Assembly: GCF_045635475.1 (NCBI RefSeq)
Contig: NZ_JBJGXI010000018.1
Span: 1 to 64,000, forward strand
Length of the DNA: 64,000 nucleotides
Source of the DNA: JBJGXI01 sp045635475
Lineage (GTDB): Bacteria > Bacillota > Bacilli > Bacillales > Amphibacillaceae
Direction: 5' to 3'
A program made the position numbers and the translations under genes. The stretch's first letter is position 1. Every line of letters starts with the position of its first letter. The notes under the pieces are model-generated. The model was not told the DNA's origin. It did no database searches and worked only from the letters and a program-made list of their open reading frames with translations. Shown piece after piece: positions 52,920-61,397 of this stretch.

Positions 52920-53141
52920 ATGGTCGATAAAGAAACAATGAAAACCTTAGAAGAAATAGATGGTCTATTGAACCCTAAACGAGCAACGAACGGAAACATA
53001 GCCGCTGACGCAACTACTGTAAACAGCGTAAGTGAAGGCACATTAGATAATCGTGTTACCGACGAAAGACATAATGATAACGCCCGTGCCGCAGCGGCTA
53101 TGGAACAAGAAAACCCACGCATTAATACGGACAATTTGTGA
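52920..53141 (+). CDS. Small hydrophilic protein
   Basis: 73 residues from ATG 52920 (AGGAGGTG). Charged, probably disordered in the C-terminal half (NDNARAAAAMEQENPRINTDNL). Follows the membrane peptide by 80 bp, then a terminator. Unknown. Confidence 0.6.
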   Translation: MVDKETMKTLEEIDGLLNPKRATNGNIAADATTVNSVSEGTLDNRVTDERHNDNARAAAAMEQENPRINTDNL

Positions 53142-53171
53142 GAATTGGTCCGGTCTACATTGTTAAGGTTC

Positions 53172-53206
53172 AGGGATGCTACACACGATGTGGTTGCATC
53201 CCTTTT
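53172..53206 (+). terminator. Terminator hairpin
   Basis: AGGGATGC...GCATCCCT stem then TTTTT, after the gene at 52920-53141. Confidence 0.82.
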
Positions 53207-53330
53207 TCACTTTAAATTCAGCAGGCTATTTCTGTCACCCTCATCTAAAATGAAAAAGTTTCTACTAAAATAAATGCACGTTACTGGAGTGATCATCCCC
53301 ATTTTATAGTGTGTTGCGGCCTCTAATAAC

Positions 53331-53367
53331 AAAAAGCCAAAATATACAGTTTTATTTTGGCTTTTTT
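53331..53367. terminator. Bidirectional terminator
   Basis: AAAAAGCCAAAATA...TATTTTGGCTTTTTT. Ends the minus-strand gene at 53399 and works from the plus side as well. Confidence 0.85.
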
Positions 53368-53398
53368 AAAGATATTAAAGTTATTGAACGAACGCCCG

Positions 53399-53800
53399 TT
53401 AGTTGAACCCTTTCTTTTTTAATCCCTTTAACAATAAATCAATAACATAAAAAACCAATGCCCCAATTGAACCGTATACCCCAAATATCATTCCATTTTT
53501 AATGGTAGATAAATCTATTGAATAGCCATTTGAAGGGGGACTTAGAGTTAAGATGAATACCAAAATAGTTAATATCCCAACAACAAAACCAGCAATTATA
53601 AAGTAGAAAAACTTTATCCAGTTTTTCGTTGTCCACTTGTCAATTAGTATAGAACACGTGATTCCGCCCAGTATATATGCTCCACCTGTTATGGGTAAAA
53701 AAAGGAGAAATCCATTTCCTAAAGAATCATGAAAAACTAATGTTAATATTAGGCTCGATAAAAAAGTTGATAGCAGAGCAACTTTAAATTTGATTAACAA
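53399..53800 (-). CDS. Four-helix membrane protein
   Basis: About 133 residues with four membrane segments (ALLSTFLSSLILTLVF, FLLFLPITGGAYILG, FFYFIIAGFVVGILTILVFIL, IGALVFYVIDLLL). TTG 53800 with GAGGAGGTG is the likely start; the longer frame to 53869 has none. Function unknown. Confidence 0.65.
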   Translation of the reverse strand: MLIKFKVALLSTFLSSLILTLVFHDSLGNGFLLFLPITGGAYILGGITCSILIDKWTTKNWIKFFYFIIAGFVVGILTILVFILTLSPPSNGYSIDLSTIKNGMIFGVYGSIGALVFYVIDLLLKGLKKKGFN

Positions 53801-53869
53801 AGTATTCTCCACCTCCTCAATAATCGTGAAACAAACAGTGATTCCACTATCGTTAATACCATCATACAT

Positions 53870-54280
53870 GTTTTTTTAAAAAAGGAAATATTTATAAGAT
53901 CGTTTCACTTTATCAAGCAAAAACTCTATCCTCTCTTTCAAGCAGTCACACAATTTGGATTGCCATATTTATTGGCGCTCCTTTTAAATTCCACCATTTT
54001 TAAGTTTTTTTGGAATTTTATGTTAGTATAAAACTAGCAGGAAGGTGAACCGTGGGGTCAGGTCTATCGTCCCAGCAAGACCTTAAGTTTTCATAGACTG
54101 GAACAGTAAACCTGACCCTCTGTTCCATTTAACAAGTGGGTGGTCATATCATATTGGCGATCCTTTTATATTTGAATAATTTCAATAATTACTGGAATTT
54201 TATGCTAATATTAAAGTAAACAGACGGCTATGGTAATAACTAGATCTAAAAACACCCTACAACGGAAAGGCGGATTATAG
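53870..54280. other. Intergenic stretch with a short duplication
   Basis: ATTGGCG(C/A)TCCTTTTA...GGAATTTTATG(T/C)TA occurs both before (about 53969-54035) and after (about 54150-54222) the repeat copy, an imperfect direct duplication. No gene. Confidence 0.5.
54046..54126 (+). repeat. Dispersed hairpin repeat, subfamily B
   Basis: TGAACCGTGGGGTCAGGTC...CTGGAACAGTAAACCTGACCCTCTGTTCC, a short-loop version. Confidence 0.88.
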
Positions 54281-54841
54281 GTGTCAAAAAAACTAATAAT
54301 CACCTTATTTATTTTGTCATCATTGTTGTTAATATCTTTTATTTGGTTTGGTTTTAACCCAACATTAGAGAAGGCAATAAACCGATATTATAGTTCAGGG
54401 GAAGTTATTAATATCTTTGAATATCATGACGAAATAGTTGCTTTTAGATATCGTAGTAAAGATGGTGAAGAAAAACTTGTAATAAATGAATATCAAAAAC
54501 ATTTTGGTAACTATTCGATTAATGAAGGAAACAGTATGGCTATTGAACTATCAAATACTAATCTTACAGGCTTTATTACAGACTATTTCTTTACCCACTC
54601 AAAAACTGGACTAACATATCTATACGGACTAATCAATAAACCTCAAAATGTAAAGGAAATAAGCGTTACTTATGAAGTACCCCAAGCTAATTCAACTTCG
54701 AAAAAAGTGAATGTAAGTTCTCCGGTTGATAATGGAATATTTTTGGTTAATATAGCTCATGAAAAAAATGAAAACTGGTTGTTTTCTTTTTACGACGAAA
54801 ATGGAAAGATAATTAAGGAAACTTCTGAATTCGCTTATTGA
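54281..54841 (+). CDS. Membrane-anchored hypothetical protein
   Basis: 186 residues. One N-terminal membrane helix (LIITLFILSSLLLISFIWFGF, cytoplasm-side KK) followed by an extracellular beta-rich domain. GTG 54281 with AAAGGCGG. No lipobox Cys. Unknown function. Confidence 0.65.
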   Translation: MSKKLIITLFILSSLLLISFIWFGFNPTLEKAINRYYSSGEVINIFEYHDEIVAFRYRSKDGEEKLVINEYQKHFGNYSINEGNSMAIELSNTNLTGFITDYFFTHSKTGLTYLYGLINKPQNVKEISVTYEVPQANSTSKKVNVSSPVDNGIFLVNIAHEKNENWLFSFYDENGKIIKETSEFAY

Positions 54842-55087
54842 ACAATCGGGATGCAATATTTACTTTAATAAGGGGATGCACCATTGTTCCATTAACGGTG
54901 CGGAATATTTTCAAAGTAATATCGTCCTGCTTATACAGCGGACAAATAGAAGTTAGGAACGAAATTTGAACTGAGAGACCGAACGAGTAATCGACGGATT
55001 AATAAATATTCAATAGTTTGACTCAACCATTATTTTTTCGTTCAGTGCTGAAATTAAATAGTTTTGGTAAGAAAAAGGGGGAGTAAG

Positions 55088-55648
55088 ATGAAAAAGATAG
55101 GTCTGTGGCTGTTAATTGGTGGGCCTGCTTTGTGTATAGTGGGGGTTTTAGCTGTCTGGCTTATATGGAAGTATGAACCTGTACCGAACAAAAGTGAAGT
55201 AGAAGAAATGGTAGGTGCAGGTAACCTTGTGGAATTTGGAGAAGTCGAAGGGTCATACCTTTTTACTCCAAGAAACTACGGTTACTACAACGATGAAAAT
55301 ATTTACATTGTGGAACAGTATCTGGATAAAGGAGAAGAATACGGAAACCAGTATGTTCTCATAGGAGAAGGGATAGAACTGATGGCCTCTGATGAACAAG
55401 CCGTCAATCAAGTGAAATCCAAATATTCGGAACAGATCCTTCAGTCTCATCATGAGAATCTTCAAGTGCTATCAAAACATCAAATGAGTGTTTATAAAGA
55501 TAATGAAAAGGTTAGAGAAGCGTGGCTTTTTAAAGTAACTTTTGATTATGATGGTGCTCACTTTTTGTCTTTTGTATTGCCTGCACAAGTGGAAGAAGAC
55601 AAATTCAATTTTTTCGAAAAAGGGTTTGAAAAGTTACTGCAATTCTAA
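55088..55648 (+). CDS. Membrane-anchored hypothetical protein
   Basis: About 186 residues from ATG 55088 (GGGGGAG). One N-terminal helix (LWLLIGGPALCIVGVLAVWLIW), then a beta-rich outer domain. A separate family from the 54281 gene. Unknown. The 246 bp between the two contain no gene. Confidence 0.65.
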   Translation: MKKIGLWLLIGGPALCIVGVLAVWLIWKYEPVPNKSEVEEMVGAGNLVEFGEVEGSYLFTPRNYGYYNDENIYIVEQYLDKGEEYGNQYVLIGEGIELMASDEQAVNQVKSKYSEQILQSHHENLQVLSKHQMSVYKDNEKVREAWLFKVTFDYDGAHFLSFVLPAQVEEDKFNFFEKGFEKLLQF

Positions 55649-55933
55649 CTATTATACAATCCCCCGTAATTCACCTTTACTATGAAAATTAAATATAGTG
55701 TGGATTATTGCTCTTGTCTCAATTCCGAAATTACTTTACTTGCTTTGTTTATGATTGGTGCACTACCAGGATCGATTTATTTTCATTAGTACTTCATACA
55801 TTATTTTCACGGTCCGCAAGTTAGTAGTATTGTAGTTATTGATGCAGCAGTTCCTATTTTCCTAAAGGATACAACCATTAACAAGGTATCCAAATGGGCT
55901 TTAATGTCAGCTAAAAACTATGCGAGGTGTCCC

Positions 55934-56431
55934 ATGAATAACATACCCTTTCGAAAAAGATTAAAAGAATTGGTCGTTGATTATCTGGTCATACTTTCTT
56001 ACTTGCTCTTACTATTGATTGTAAACCTGGGAATCAACTTTTTCATTTTAGACGGAATTCCGGAATATACAGAAATCCAAACACAATTGATAGCCATATT
56101 TACGTCCGTAATGCCAATCATCTTTATCTTTTCATATTTAGATTACATCAAAAATGGATCTGTTGGGAAAAAGGTCTCCGGTCTAAAATTGACATACAAA
56201 AAGCGTAGGTTCAGTTCAAGTTTAACAAGAAACATCATCAAGTTTTTACCTTGGCAGTTAGGACATATAGGGGTTATTCACGGGATGTACAGTGATTTTT
56301 CAATAACTGCTATTGTCATCATGAACAGCGGCACCCTGCTTGGCTTACTATTGCTGCTTATGGGATTATACAGAAAAGACAAACGACATTTGGGCGATCT
56401 GATAGCCGGCACAAAAGTAGAACTGCAATAA
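55934..56431 (+). CDS. RDD family membrane protein
   Basis: About 165 residues from ATG 55934 (GAGGTG). FRKRLKELVVDYLVIL, NGSVGKKVSGLKLTY and KDKRHLGDLIAGTKV fit the RDD family (R and D residues in membrane helices). Four or so membrane helices. Transport or ion function unproven. The 255 bp before it look like decayed coding DNA. Confidence 0.8.
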   Translation: MNNIPFRKRLKELVVDYLVILSYLLLLLIVNLGINFFILDGIPEYTEIQTQLIAIFTSVMPIIFIFSYLDYIKNGSVGKKVSGLKLTYKKRRFSSSLTRNIIKFLPWQLGHIGVIHGMYSDFSITAIVIMNSGTLLGLLLLLMGLYRKDKRHLGDLIAGTKVELQ

Positions 56432-56432
56432 G

Positions 56433-56512
56433 GGAACGCGGGGTCAGATCTATCGTTCCAGCAGGAGCTTAAGTTTTCATAGACTGGAACAGTAAACCTG
56501 ACCCTCTGTTCC
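56433..56512 (+). repeat. Dispersed hairpin repeat, subfamily B
   Basis: Touches the RDD stop codon. Intact: GGAACGCGGGGTCAGATC...CAGTAAACCTGACCCTCTGTTCC. Confidence 0.92.
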
Positions 56513-56531
56513 ATTTAAGGAGTGCGAATCT

Positions 56532-57458
56532 ATGCAACTTATTATTAAATTTTCTATCTTAACGACAAATCTCTCAAAAAATGAACTAGAAAGTCAGTTA
56601 GCCCAATCTAACATAAAAGAATTGCTTAGACTTGAGGAATGGATCGATGGAAATGTACGTTGTGAATTTACTATTGATTACAACGAAGATTTATTAAACC
56701 AGCTAAGAAAAACTTTCCATGAGCAAGGGATCATCATGGGAGAGCATTACTGTTCTGTCTTTAGAAATGAAGAATATGAACACGCTCCTTTATTTCGTCT
56801 GATTTCTATTGGGCGGGATTCTTATGAAAGCAAAAGAACTAAGTTTAAAAAAGAAACAATTTGTGATCATTGTGGTTTTTTCACTTACCATTTAGATGGT
56901 AAATTAGGGATGAATACGAGGCAATTGAAAAACAAAATTTTAGTCAATGTAGATTATAAGCATTGGGTTTTATCAGAAGAAGGCGCAGAGTTATTTGCCA
57001 AATGGGGAATAACAGGATATAAGTTGACACCTGTAAAGCACACTGGCCATAAAGAAACAGAAATTCCAGGATACTTAATGACCGATATAAATTTACTTCC
57101 AAAACCAAGTCAAAGTACTATTACCATTGAAAAAGAAGGGAATGGTTGTATCAATTGTAAGGTAGAAGGGTACTATTCTCTACCTATTTATGAATCAACT
57201 GTAACTAGTTATATGAAAGATATTAACTTTAGTACAGAATACCACGGATTTGGTCCCTTTGGGGCTGTTCGATTGCTCTATCTAAGTAAACGTTTACGAC
57301 AATTGTTACTGGAAAATGGATACACAAAAGAAGTACGAAACCCCTATATCCCTGGCAAGCAAAATATGCAAATTAAAGGCTGGTATATGGATCCTATACA
57401 AATTAAGTGGAACGCGGGGTCAGATTTATCGTTCCAACAGGACCGTAAGCTTTCATAA
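56532..57458 (+). CDS. Hypothetical protein whose C-terminus is repeat-encoded
   Basis: 308 residues; TCDHCGFFTYH and GNGCINCKVEGYY contain CxxC pairs that may bind zinc. No family recognised. AAGGAGTG precedes ATG 56532. The last 17 codons (from about NAGSDLS) and the TAA come from the repeat at 57409-57488, so the natural C-terminus was replaced. Confidence 0.65.
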   Translation: MQLIIKFSILTTNLSKNELESQLAQSNIKELLRLEEWIDGNVRCEFTIDYNEDLLNQLRKTFHEQGIIMGEHYCSVFRNEEYEHAPLFRLISIGRDSYESKRTKFKKETICDHCGFFTYHLDGKLGMNTRQLKNKILVNVDYKHWVLSEEGAELFAKWGITGYKLTPVKHTGHKETEIPGYLMTDINLLPKPSQSTITIEKEGNGCINCKVEGYYSLPIYESTVTSYMKDINFSTEYHGFGPFGAVRLLYLSKRLRQLLLENGYTKEVRNPYIPGKQNMQIKGWYMDPIQIKWNAGSDLSFQQDRKLS

Positions 57459-57488
57459 ACTGGAACAGTAAACCTGACCCTCTGTTCC
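57409..57488 (+). repeat. Dispersed hairpin repeat, subfamily B, inside a gene end
   Basis: GGAACGCGGGGTCAGATTTATCGTTCC...CTGGAACAGTAAACCTGACCCTCTGTTCC. Encodes the tail of the 56532-57458 protein. Confidence 0.92.
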
Positions 57489-57596
57489 ATTCTTTACAAT
57501 CGCCCTTTTTTATCGTATTATTATGCTATACGATATATCGCGTCACATAATAACGCATAACATAATAGTTAACCGAACGAAAGAAGGTATAAAGTA

Positions 57597-57917
57597 ATGG
57601 CATATAATGGCGGGCCGATGACGGAAGCAATGTATTATGTGTTACTGGCCCTGATGCGCCCTAACCATGGGTATCAGCTGATGCAGGCAATTACGGACGT
57701 GTCGAATGGTCGGGTGCAAATGGGGCCGGGCACACTTTACGGGGTACTGTCACGGATGCAAAAGGATGGACTGATCTCTTTAGCAGATGATGATGGCAGA
57801 AGGAAAACCTATGAAATTACGCAAGATGGAGAACAGGCGCTGCGGATCGAGTATCGGCGGTTACAAGCATTGATTGAAGATAGTAAGATTTTAGAGGCAG
57901 GTGATGAGCATGAGTAA
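57597..57917 (+). CDS. PadR family transcriptional regulator
   Basis: 106 residues. EAMYYVLLALMRPNHGYQLM and GPGTLYGVLSRMQKDGLIS are PadR winged-helix hallmarks. Start ATG 57597 near AAGAAGG. It represses the gene with which it overlaps; the region 57530-57560 with TATACGATATATCG-type symmetry (57524-57541) is a likely operator. Confidence 0.9.
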   Translation: MAYNGGPMTEAMYYVLLALMRPNHGYQLMQAITDVSNGRVQMGPGTLYGVLSRMQKDGLISLADDDGRRKTYEITQDGEQALRIEYRRLQALIEDSKILEAGDEHE

Positions 57918-59103
57918 GACAGTTTACAAACTTCGGCCGAATGATTTTTGGCGAATCGGTGAGCATGAAAGCTGGTTTACGGACATGGCGGCTCGAGGGC
58001 TTCATCTGAAAAAGATGGGGATCTATTTTGCCAAGTTTGTAAAAGGTGAACCGAAGCAAATGAAGTACAGAATCGAAGTTTCGATAGATAAGGAGATTAC
58101 ATCAGAGCAAATCGAAATGTATGCCGAAAGTGGTTGGGATTATGTAACAAGATATCAATTCTTTCATGTATTTTCATCACCTGTTGAACTTAATGCACCA
58201 GAGCTTCATACAGACCCTGCCGAACAATCGTATACATTAAAGGAACTGGACAAGAAATTAGCGAAGAATGCTATCATGATTTTTATTGGCATGCTCCTCA
58301 TGTTCGGCATCATGTTTTCCCTGTTGTTTATGAGTGGGACACCCACGTTGAATGTGATTGAAGGCGGTGCTATTCAACAAATTATTACAACGATCTTTTT
58401 CGTATATATCACCTACATTATGCTGCAGGCATCCTTATCAATTCGGGCATTGCGAAAAAATCTTATCGAAGGAAAAGCCATTGACCATCACGCGCCATGG
58501 AGAAAGCACCATCGTCTCCGTACGATAATTACGCTACTATTTACAATAGTAATAGGCGTGAGTGCTGTTATCCCGTTCGTACAACTTGCTAAAATGGACG
58601 CGAAAACATTGCCAGAAGCAAGTACCGACTTACCGATTGTTAGATTAGCGGATGTAGAGCAAAATCCGGATTTGATTCGAGCGGAACCGACATATATGCA
58701 GGACAGTGTTGATTGGGGCAATCACTATTCGTATAATTGGAGCCTATTCGCACCAGTGCAGTATGAAACAGTTGAATCTGGTGTTGTCCCCGATGAAACG
58801 TGGCCAGACGGTAGTGGTGAATATTCACCAAGCATCGAAATAAAAGTCTATCAACTTCGTTTTCCAGCAATGGCTGAGCATTTGATTTATGATTTAATAG
58901 ATCGATATGAACATAGAAGCAATACTTTTGTAGAAACACAGCATCCTGCATTTGATCTTTTGCTCGTTCATGAAGAAGATGAATCCAAAAAAGTATATGC
59001 TTCTAAAGGAAAAGCCGTCATTTATGTAGATTATTTTGGCCATGCAGATACAGATGTGATTATTGATAGTATTGTTGAGAAAGTTGATTTGGTTTTGAAA
59101 TGA
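57910..59103 (+). CDS. DUF2812 membrane protein
   Basis: About 397 residues from ATG 57910. FTDMAARGLHLKKMG...YRIEV is the DUF2812 domain (about 1-110), followed by three membrane helices and an outer C-terminal domain. DUF2812 genes normally follow a padR gene, as here with an 8-bp overlap. Function unknown; perhaps an envelope-stress sensor. Confidence 0.85.
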   Translation: MSKTVYKLRPNDFWRIGEHESWFTDMAARGLHLKKMGIYFAKFVKGEPKQMKYRIEVSIDKEITSEQIEMYAESGWDYVTRYQFFHVFSSPVELNAPELHTDPAEQSYTLKELDKKLAKNAIMIFIGMLLMFGIMFSLLFMSGTPTLNVIEGGAIQQIITTIFFVYITYIMLQASLSIRALRKNLIEGKAIDHHAPWRKHHRLRTIITLLFTIVIGVSAVIPFVQLAKMDAKTLPEASTDLPIVRLADVEQNPDLIRAEPTYMQDSVDWGNHYSYNWSLFAPVQYETVESGVVPDETWPDGSGEYSPSIEIKVYQLRFPAMAEHLIYDLIDRYEHRSNTFVETQHPAFDLLLVHEEDESKKVYASKGKAVIYVDYFGHADTDVIIDSIVEKVDLVLK

Positions 59104-59109
59104 TATGGT

Positions 59110-59194
59110 GGAACGCGGGGTCAGGTTTATCGTTCCAGCAAGACCTTAAGTTTTTTTCTCATAGACTGGAACAGTAAACCTGACCCTCTGTTCC
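59110..59194 (+). repeat. Dispersed hairpin repeat, subfamily B
   Basis: Complete: GGAACGCGGGGTCAGGTTTATCGTTCCAG...CTGGAACAGTAAACCTGACCCTCTGTTCC; seven bases after the DUF2812 stop. Confidence 0.93.
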
Positions 59195-59202
59195 ACTTAA
59201 AA

Positions 59203-59262
59203 AGTGACAAGTACCAAAGATGGACACTTTCTGCAAATTTGTCCATCTTTGGTGCCTGTCAG
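59203..59262. repeat. Second-type REP-like hairpin
   Basis: GTGACAAGTACCAAAGATGGACA...TGTCCATCTTTGGTGCCTGTCA, a 13-bp perfect stem within GTGACA/TGTCA-type ends, next to a main-family copy. Confidence 0.7.
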
Positions 59263-59402
59263 CATGTAATACTATTCCAGAAAATGCCCCTTGTTCAATA
59301 TAGACATCATCTTCTTATTGTAGATTAATATCCCCTGTCTCAATTGTCCTAGACAGAAAATCCGGTTATGTCCACCTGAAGCTGTCTCATCTACTTTTCA
59401 GT

Positions 59403-60845
59403 CTATTCGAGTCGTGTGATAACAAGGTGTGCTGAAACAGGTTCTGTTCCTCCGGCGAGTGGAGTGATGGTAAGAGCCGCGGCATTGTCAGCGGGATTTC
59501 TTACAGTGAGTATTGAATTGATGCTAGTCGTTTCAACAAGAGCCATTCCTACGATCTGAGAAGTACCGGTCGCTCGCCCAACCACCGTATAGGCTAGTTC
59601 TGTGCCATTAAGGGTTAAAACCAGTTGGCCAGCTTCAGTCACACTCACCTGAAACAAGACCTGATAGGTGCCGATATCAGCCAAATTAAATGAATCATCA
59701 CTAGTGCGGGCAATCGATCCACCAGGACTGGTTGGCCCATTTTCCGGAAAGTCTACATCTCCACCGGTAGCAACTGTTGCAGCATTATCAGGAGGCATTA
59801 AAGCATAAAAATCTGCATAGGCCAATACACCTCCAGCTGGACCCGCTGCTCCTGTGGCACCTTGGATACCAGTAGCCCCTTGAGGACCAGTGGCACCTGT
59901 GACGCCTTGGATACCAGCGGCTCCTTGAGGACCAGTAGCTCCCGTCACGCCTTGGATACCAGTAGCCCCTTGAGGACCAGTGGCACCTGTGACGCCTTGG
60001 ATACCAGTAGCTCCTTGGGGTCCTGTAGCTCCCGTCACTCCTTGGATACCAGTAGCTCCTTGTGGGCCAGTGGCTCCTATGACACCTTGGATACCAGTGG
60101 CTCCTTGGGGTCCTGTAGCTCCCGTCACTCCTTGGATACCAGTAGCTCCTTGAGGACCGGTGGCTCCCGTCACTCCTTGGGTACCAGTAACACCTTGAGG
60201 ACCAGCGGCTCCCGTCACTCCTTGGATACCAGTAGCTCCTTGAGGACCAGTAGCTCCCGTCACTCCTTGGATACCAGTAACACCTTGAGGACCAGTAGCA
60301 CCCGTCACTCCTTGGATACCAGTAGCTCCTTGAGGGCCAGTGGCTCCTATGACACCTTGGATCCCAGTGGCTCCTTGGGGTCCTGTAGCACCTTGAGGAC
60401 CGGTGGCTCCCGTTACTCCTTGGGGTCCTGTTACTCCTTGGGCTCCCGTTACTCCTTGGGGTCCCGTTACTCCTTGGGCTCCCGTTGCTCCTTGGGGCCC
60501 GGTGGCTCCTTGGGGTCCTGTAGCACCCGTCACGCCTTGGATACCAGTAGCTCCTTGAGGACCGGTGGCTCCCGTTACTCCTTGGGGGCCTGTTACTCCT
60601 TGGGCTCCCGTTGCTCCTTGGGGCCCGGTGGCTCCTTGGGGTCCTCCTTGGGGTCCGGTGGCTCCCGTGGCGCCTTGGGCTCCCGTGGCTCCTTGGGGTC
60701 CGGTGGCTCCTTGGGGTCCTGGAGATCCCTGTTGATATGATATTGACTTCACCATATCTCCTTTGATAGGGGGCTTATTGTAGCAATTGTTAGACGAACA
60801 TTTACAAAAATCATCGGCAAATCCACAATTTTCACAAAATTCCAA
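59403..60845 (-). CDS. BclA-like collagen-repeat surface protein
   Basis: About 480 residues. Short Cys-rich N-terminus (CENCG, CKCSSNNC), then about 100 Gly-x-y triplets (residues about 40-338, mostly GPQ, GAT, GIQ, GVT), then a 141-residue BclA_C-type jelly-roll domain (LAYADFYALMPPDNA...). Probable exosporium or cell-surface filament protein. GPQGGPQ breaks the triplet register once. TTG 60845 with AGAGGTG is the start. DNA repeats of about 45 bp make the length unstable. Confidence 0.88.
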   Translation of the reverse strand: MEFCENCGFADDFCKCSSNNCYNKPPIKGDMVKSISYQQGSPGPQGATGPQGATGAQGATGATGPQGGPQGATGPQGATGAQGVTGPQGVTGATGPQGATGIQGVTGATGPQGATGPQGATGAQGVTGPQGVTGAQGVTGPQGVTGATGPQGATGPQGATGIQGVIGATGPQGATGIQGVTGATGPQGVTGIQGVTGATGPQGATGIQGVTGAAGPQGVTGTQGVTGATGPQGATGIQGVTGATGPQGATGIQGVIGATGPQGATGIQGVTGATGPQGATGIQGVTGATGPQGATGIQGVTGATGPQGAAGIQGVTGATGPQGATGIQGATGAAGPAGGVLAYADFYALMPPDNAATVATGGDVDFPENGPTSPGGSIARTSDDSFNLADIGTYQVLFQVSVTEAGQLVLTLNGTELAYTVVGRATGTSQIVGMALVETTSINSILTVRNPADNAAALTITPLAGGTEPVSAHLVITRLE

Positions 60846-61100
60846 AAGTATCACCTCTTAATTTAGTATTACTTTTACATTCTATTTAGTAAATTCACAT
60901 TTTGATTGTGCTTCTTAACTAACATCAGAAAACAAGAATGAGGGACAGGTAGATATCACCGAAAAAGCACTCAATTTACTACATCGTGTGATTTTCTCCC
61001 AAAATTCCGATACTAAATAAGGATATAGGGTTGGGGTCTTTGATATTATCACCATAAAGTAGACATAATTTCTTTTTGTGTTAAAGTGTCTAGGATCTGA

Positions 61101-61177
61101 GACCCTGGGGGCAGGTTTCCAGTAGGACCTTAAGTTTTTTCTCATAGACTGGAACAATAAACCTGACCCTCCGTTCC
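61101..61177 (+). repeat. Dispersed hairpin repeat, degenerate
   Basis: GGGGGCAGGTTTCCAG then the normal loop and right arm (CTGGAACAATAAACCTGACCCTCCGTTCC). The inner left arm is partly deleted. Confidence 0.75.
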
Positions 61178-61397
61178 ATTGTCAACGCACTACATGTCGG
61201 CTAATGCTTACCGGCTGCACGGCGCATTCGGGACTTTCACCCTAAAGATGTATGTGCTGCCAGGCGCAAAAATAGCCGCAATCCTTTATGGGATTACGGC
61301 TTTTTTAATAGGCATATATCCAATGTAAATTCAGGACATGACCCGCTTATTAATGAAATAATTTTAGAAGCTATAAGATCCTAATCATGCCTTTCTC
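61178..61397. other. Intergenic stretch
   Basis: Contains a GCACGGCGCATTCGGGACTTTC-type sequence like a decayed coding piece and the terminator at 61273. No gene called. The region from 60846 to 61100 likewise holds only promoter-like AT-rich DNA. Confidence 0.4.
61273..61306 (+). terminator. Terminator hairpin
   Basis: AGCCGCAATCC / GGGATTACGGCT stem then TTTTTT. Confidence 0.75.

Noticed and set aside
53389..53402. Possible LexA box CGAACGCCCGTTAG
   Set aside because: One core mismatch and it lies at the 3' end of a gene, not in a promoter.
59862..60740. Long plus-strand frame rich in Ser, Thr, Leu and Arg
   Set aside because: Antisense of the collagen repeat; its regular composition follows from the Gly-x-y codons, and it has no ribosome binding site.
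875..61177. Dispersed repeats as a CRISPR array
   Set aside because: Copies are kilobases apart, palindromic, and have no regular spacers or cas genes.
61190..61262. Short stretch resembling a coding fragment (GTFTLKMYVLPGA)
   Set aside because: Too short and without context; may be an old remnant, but no gene can be named.
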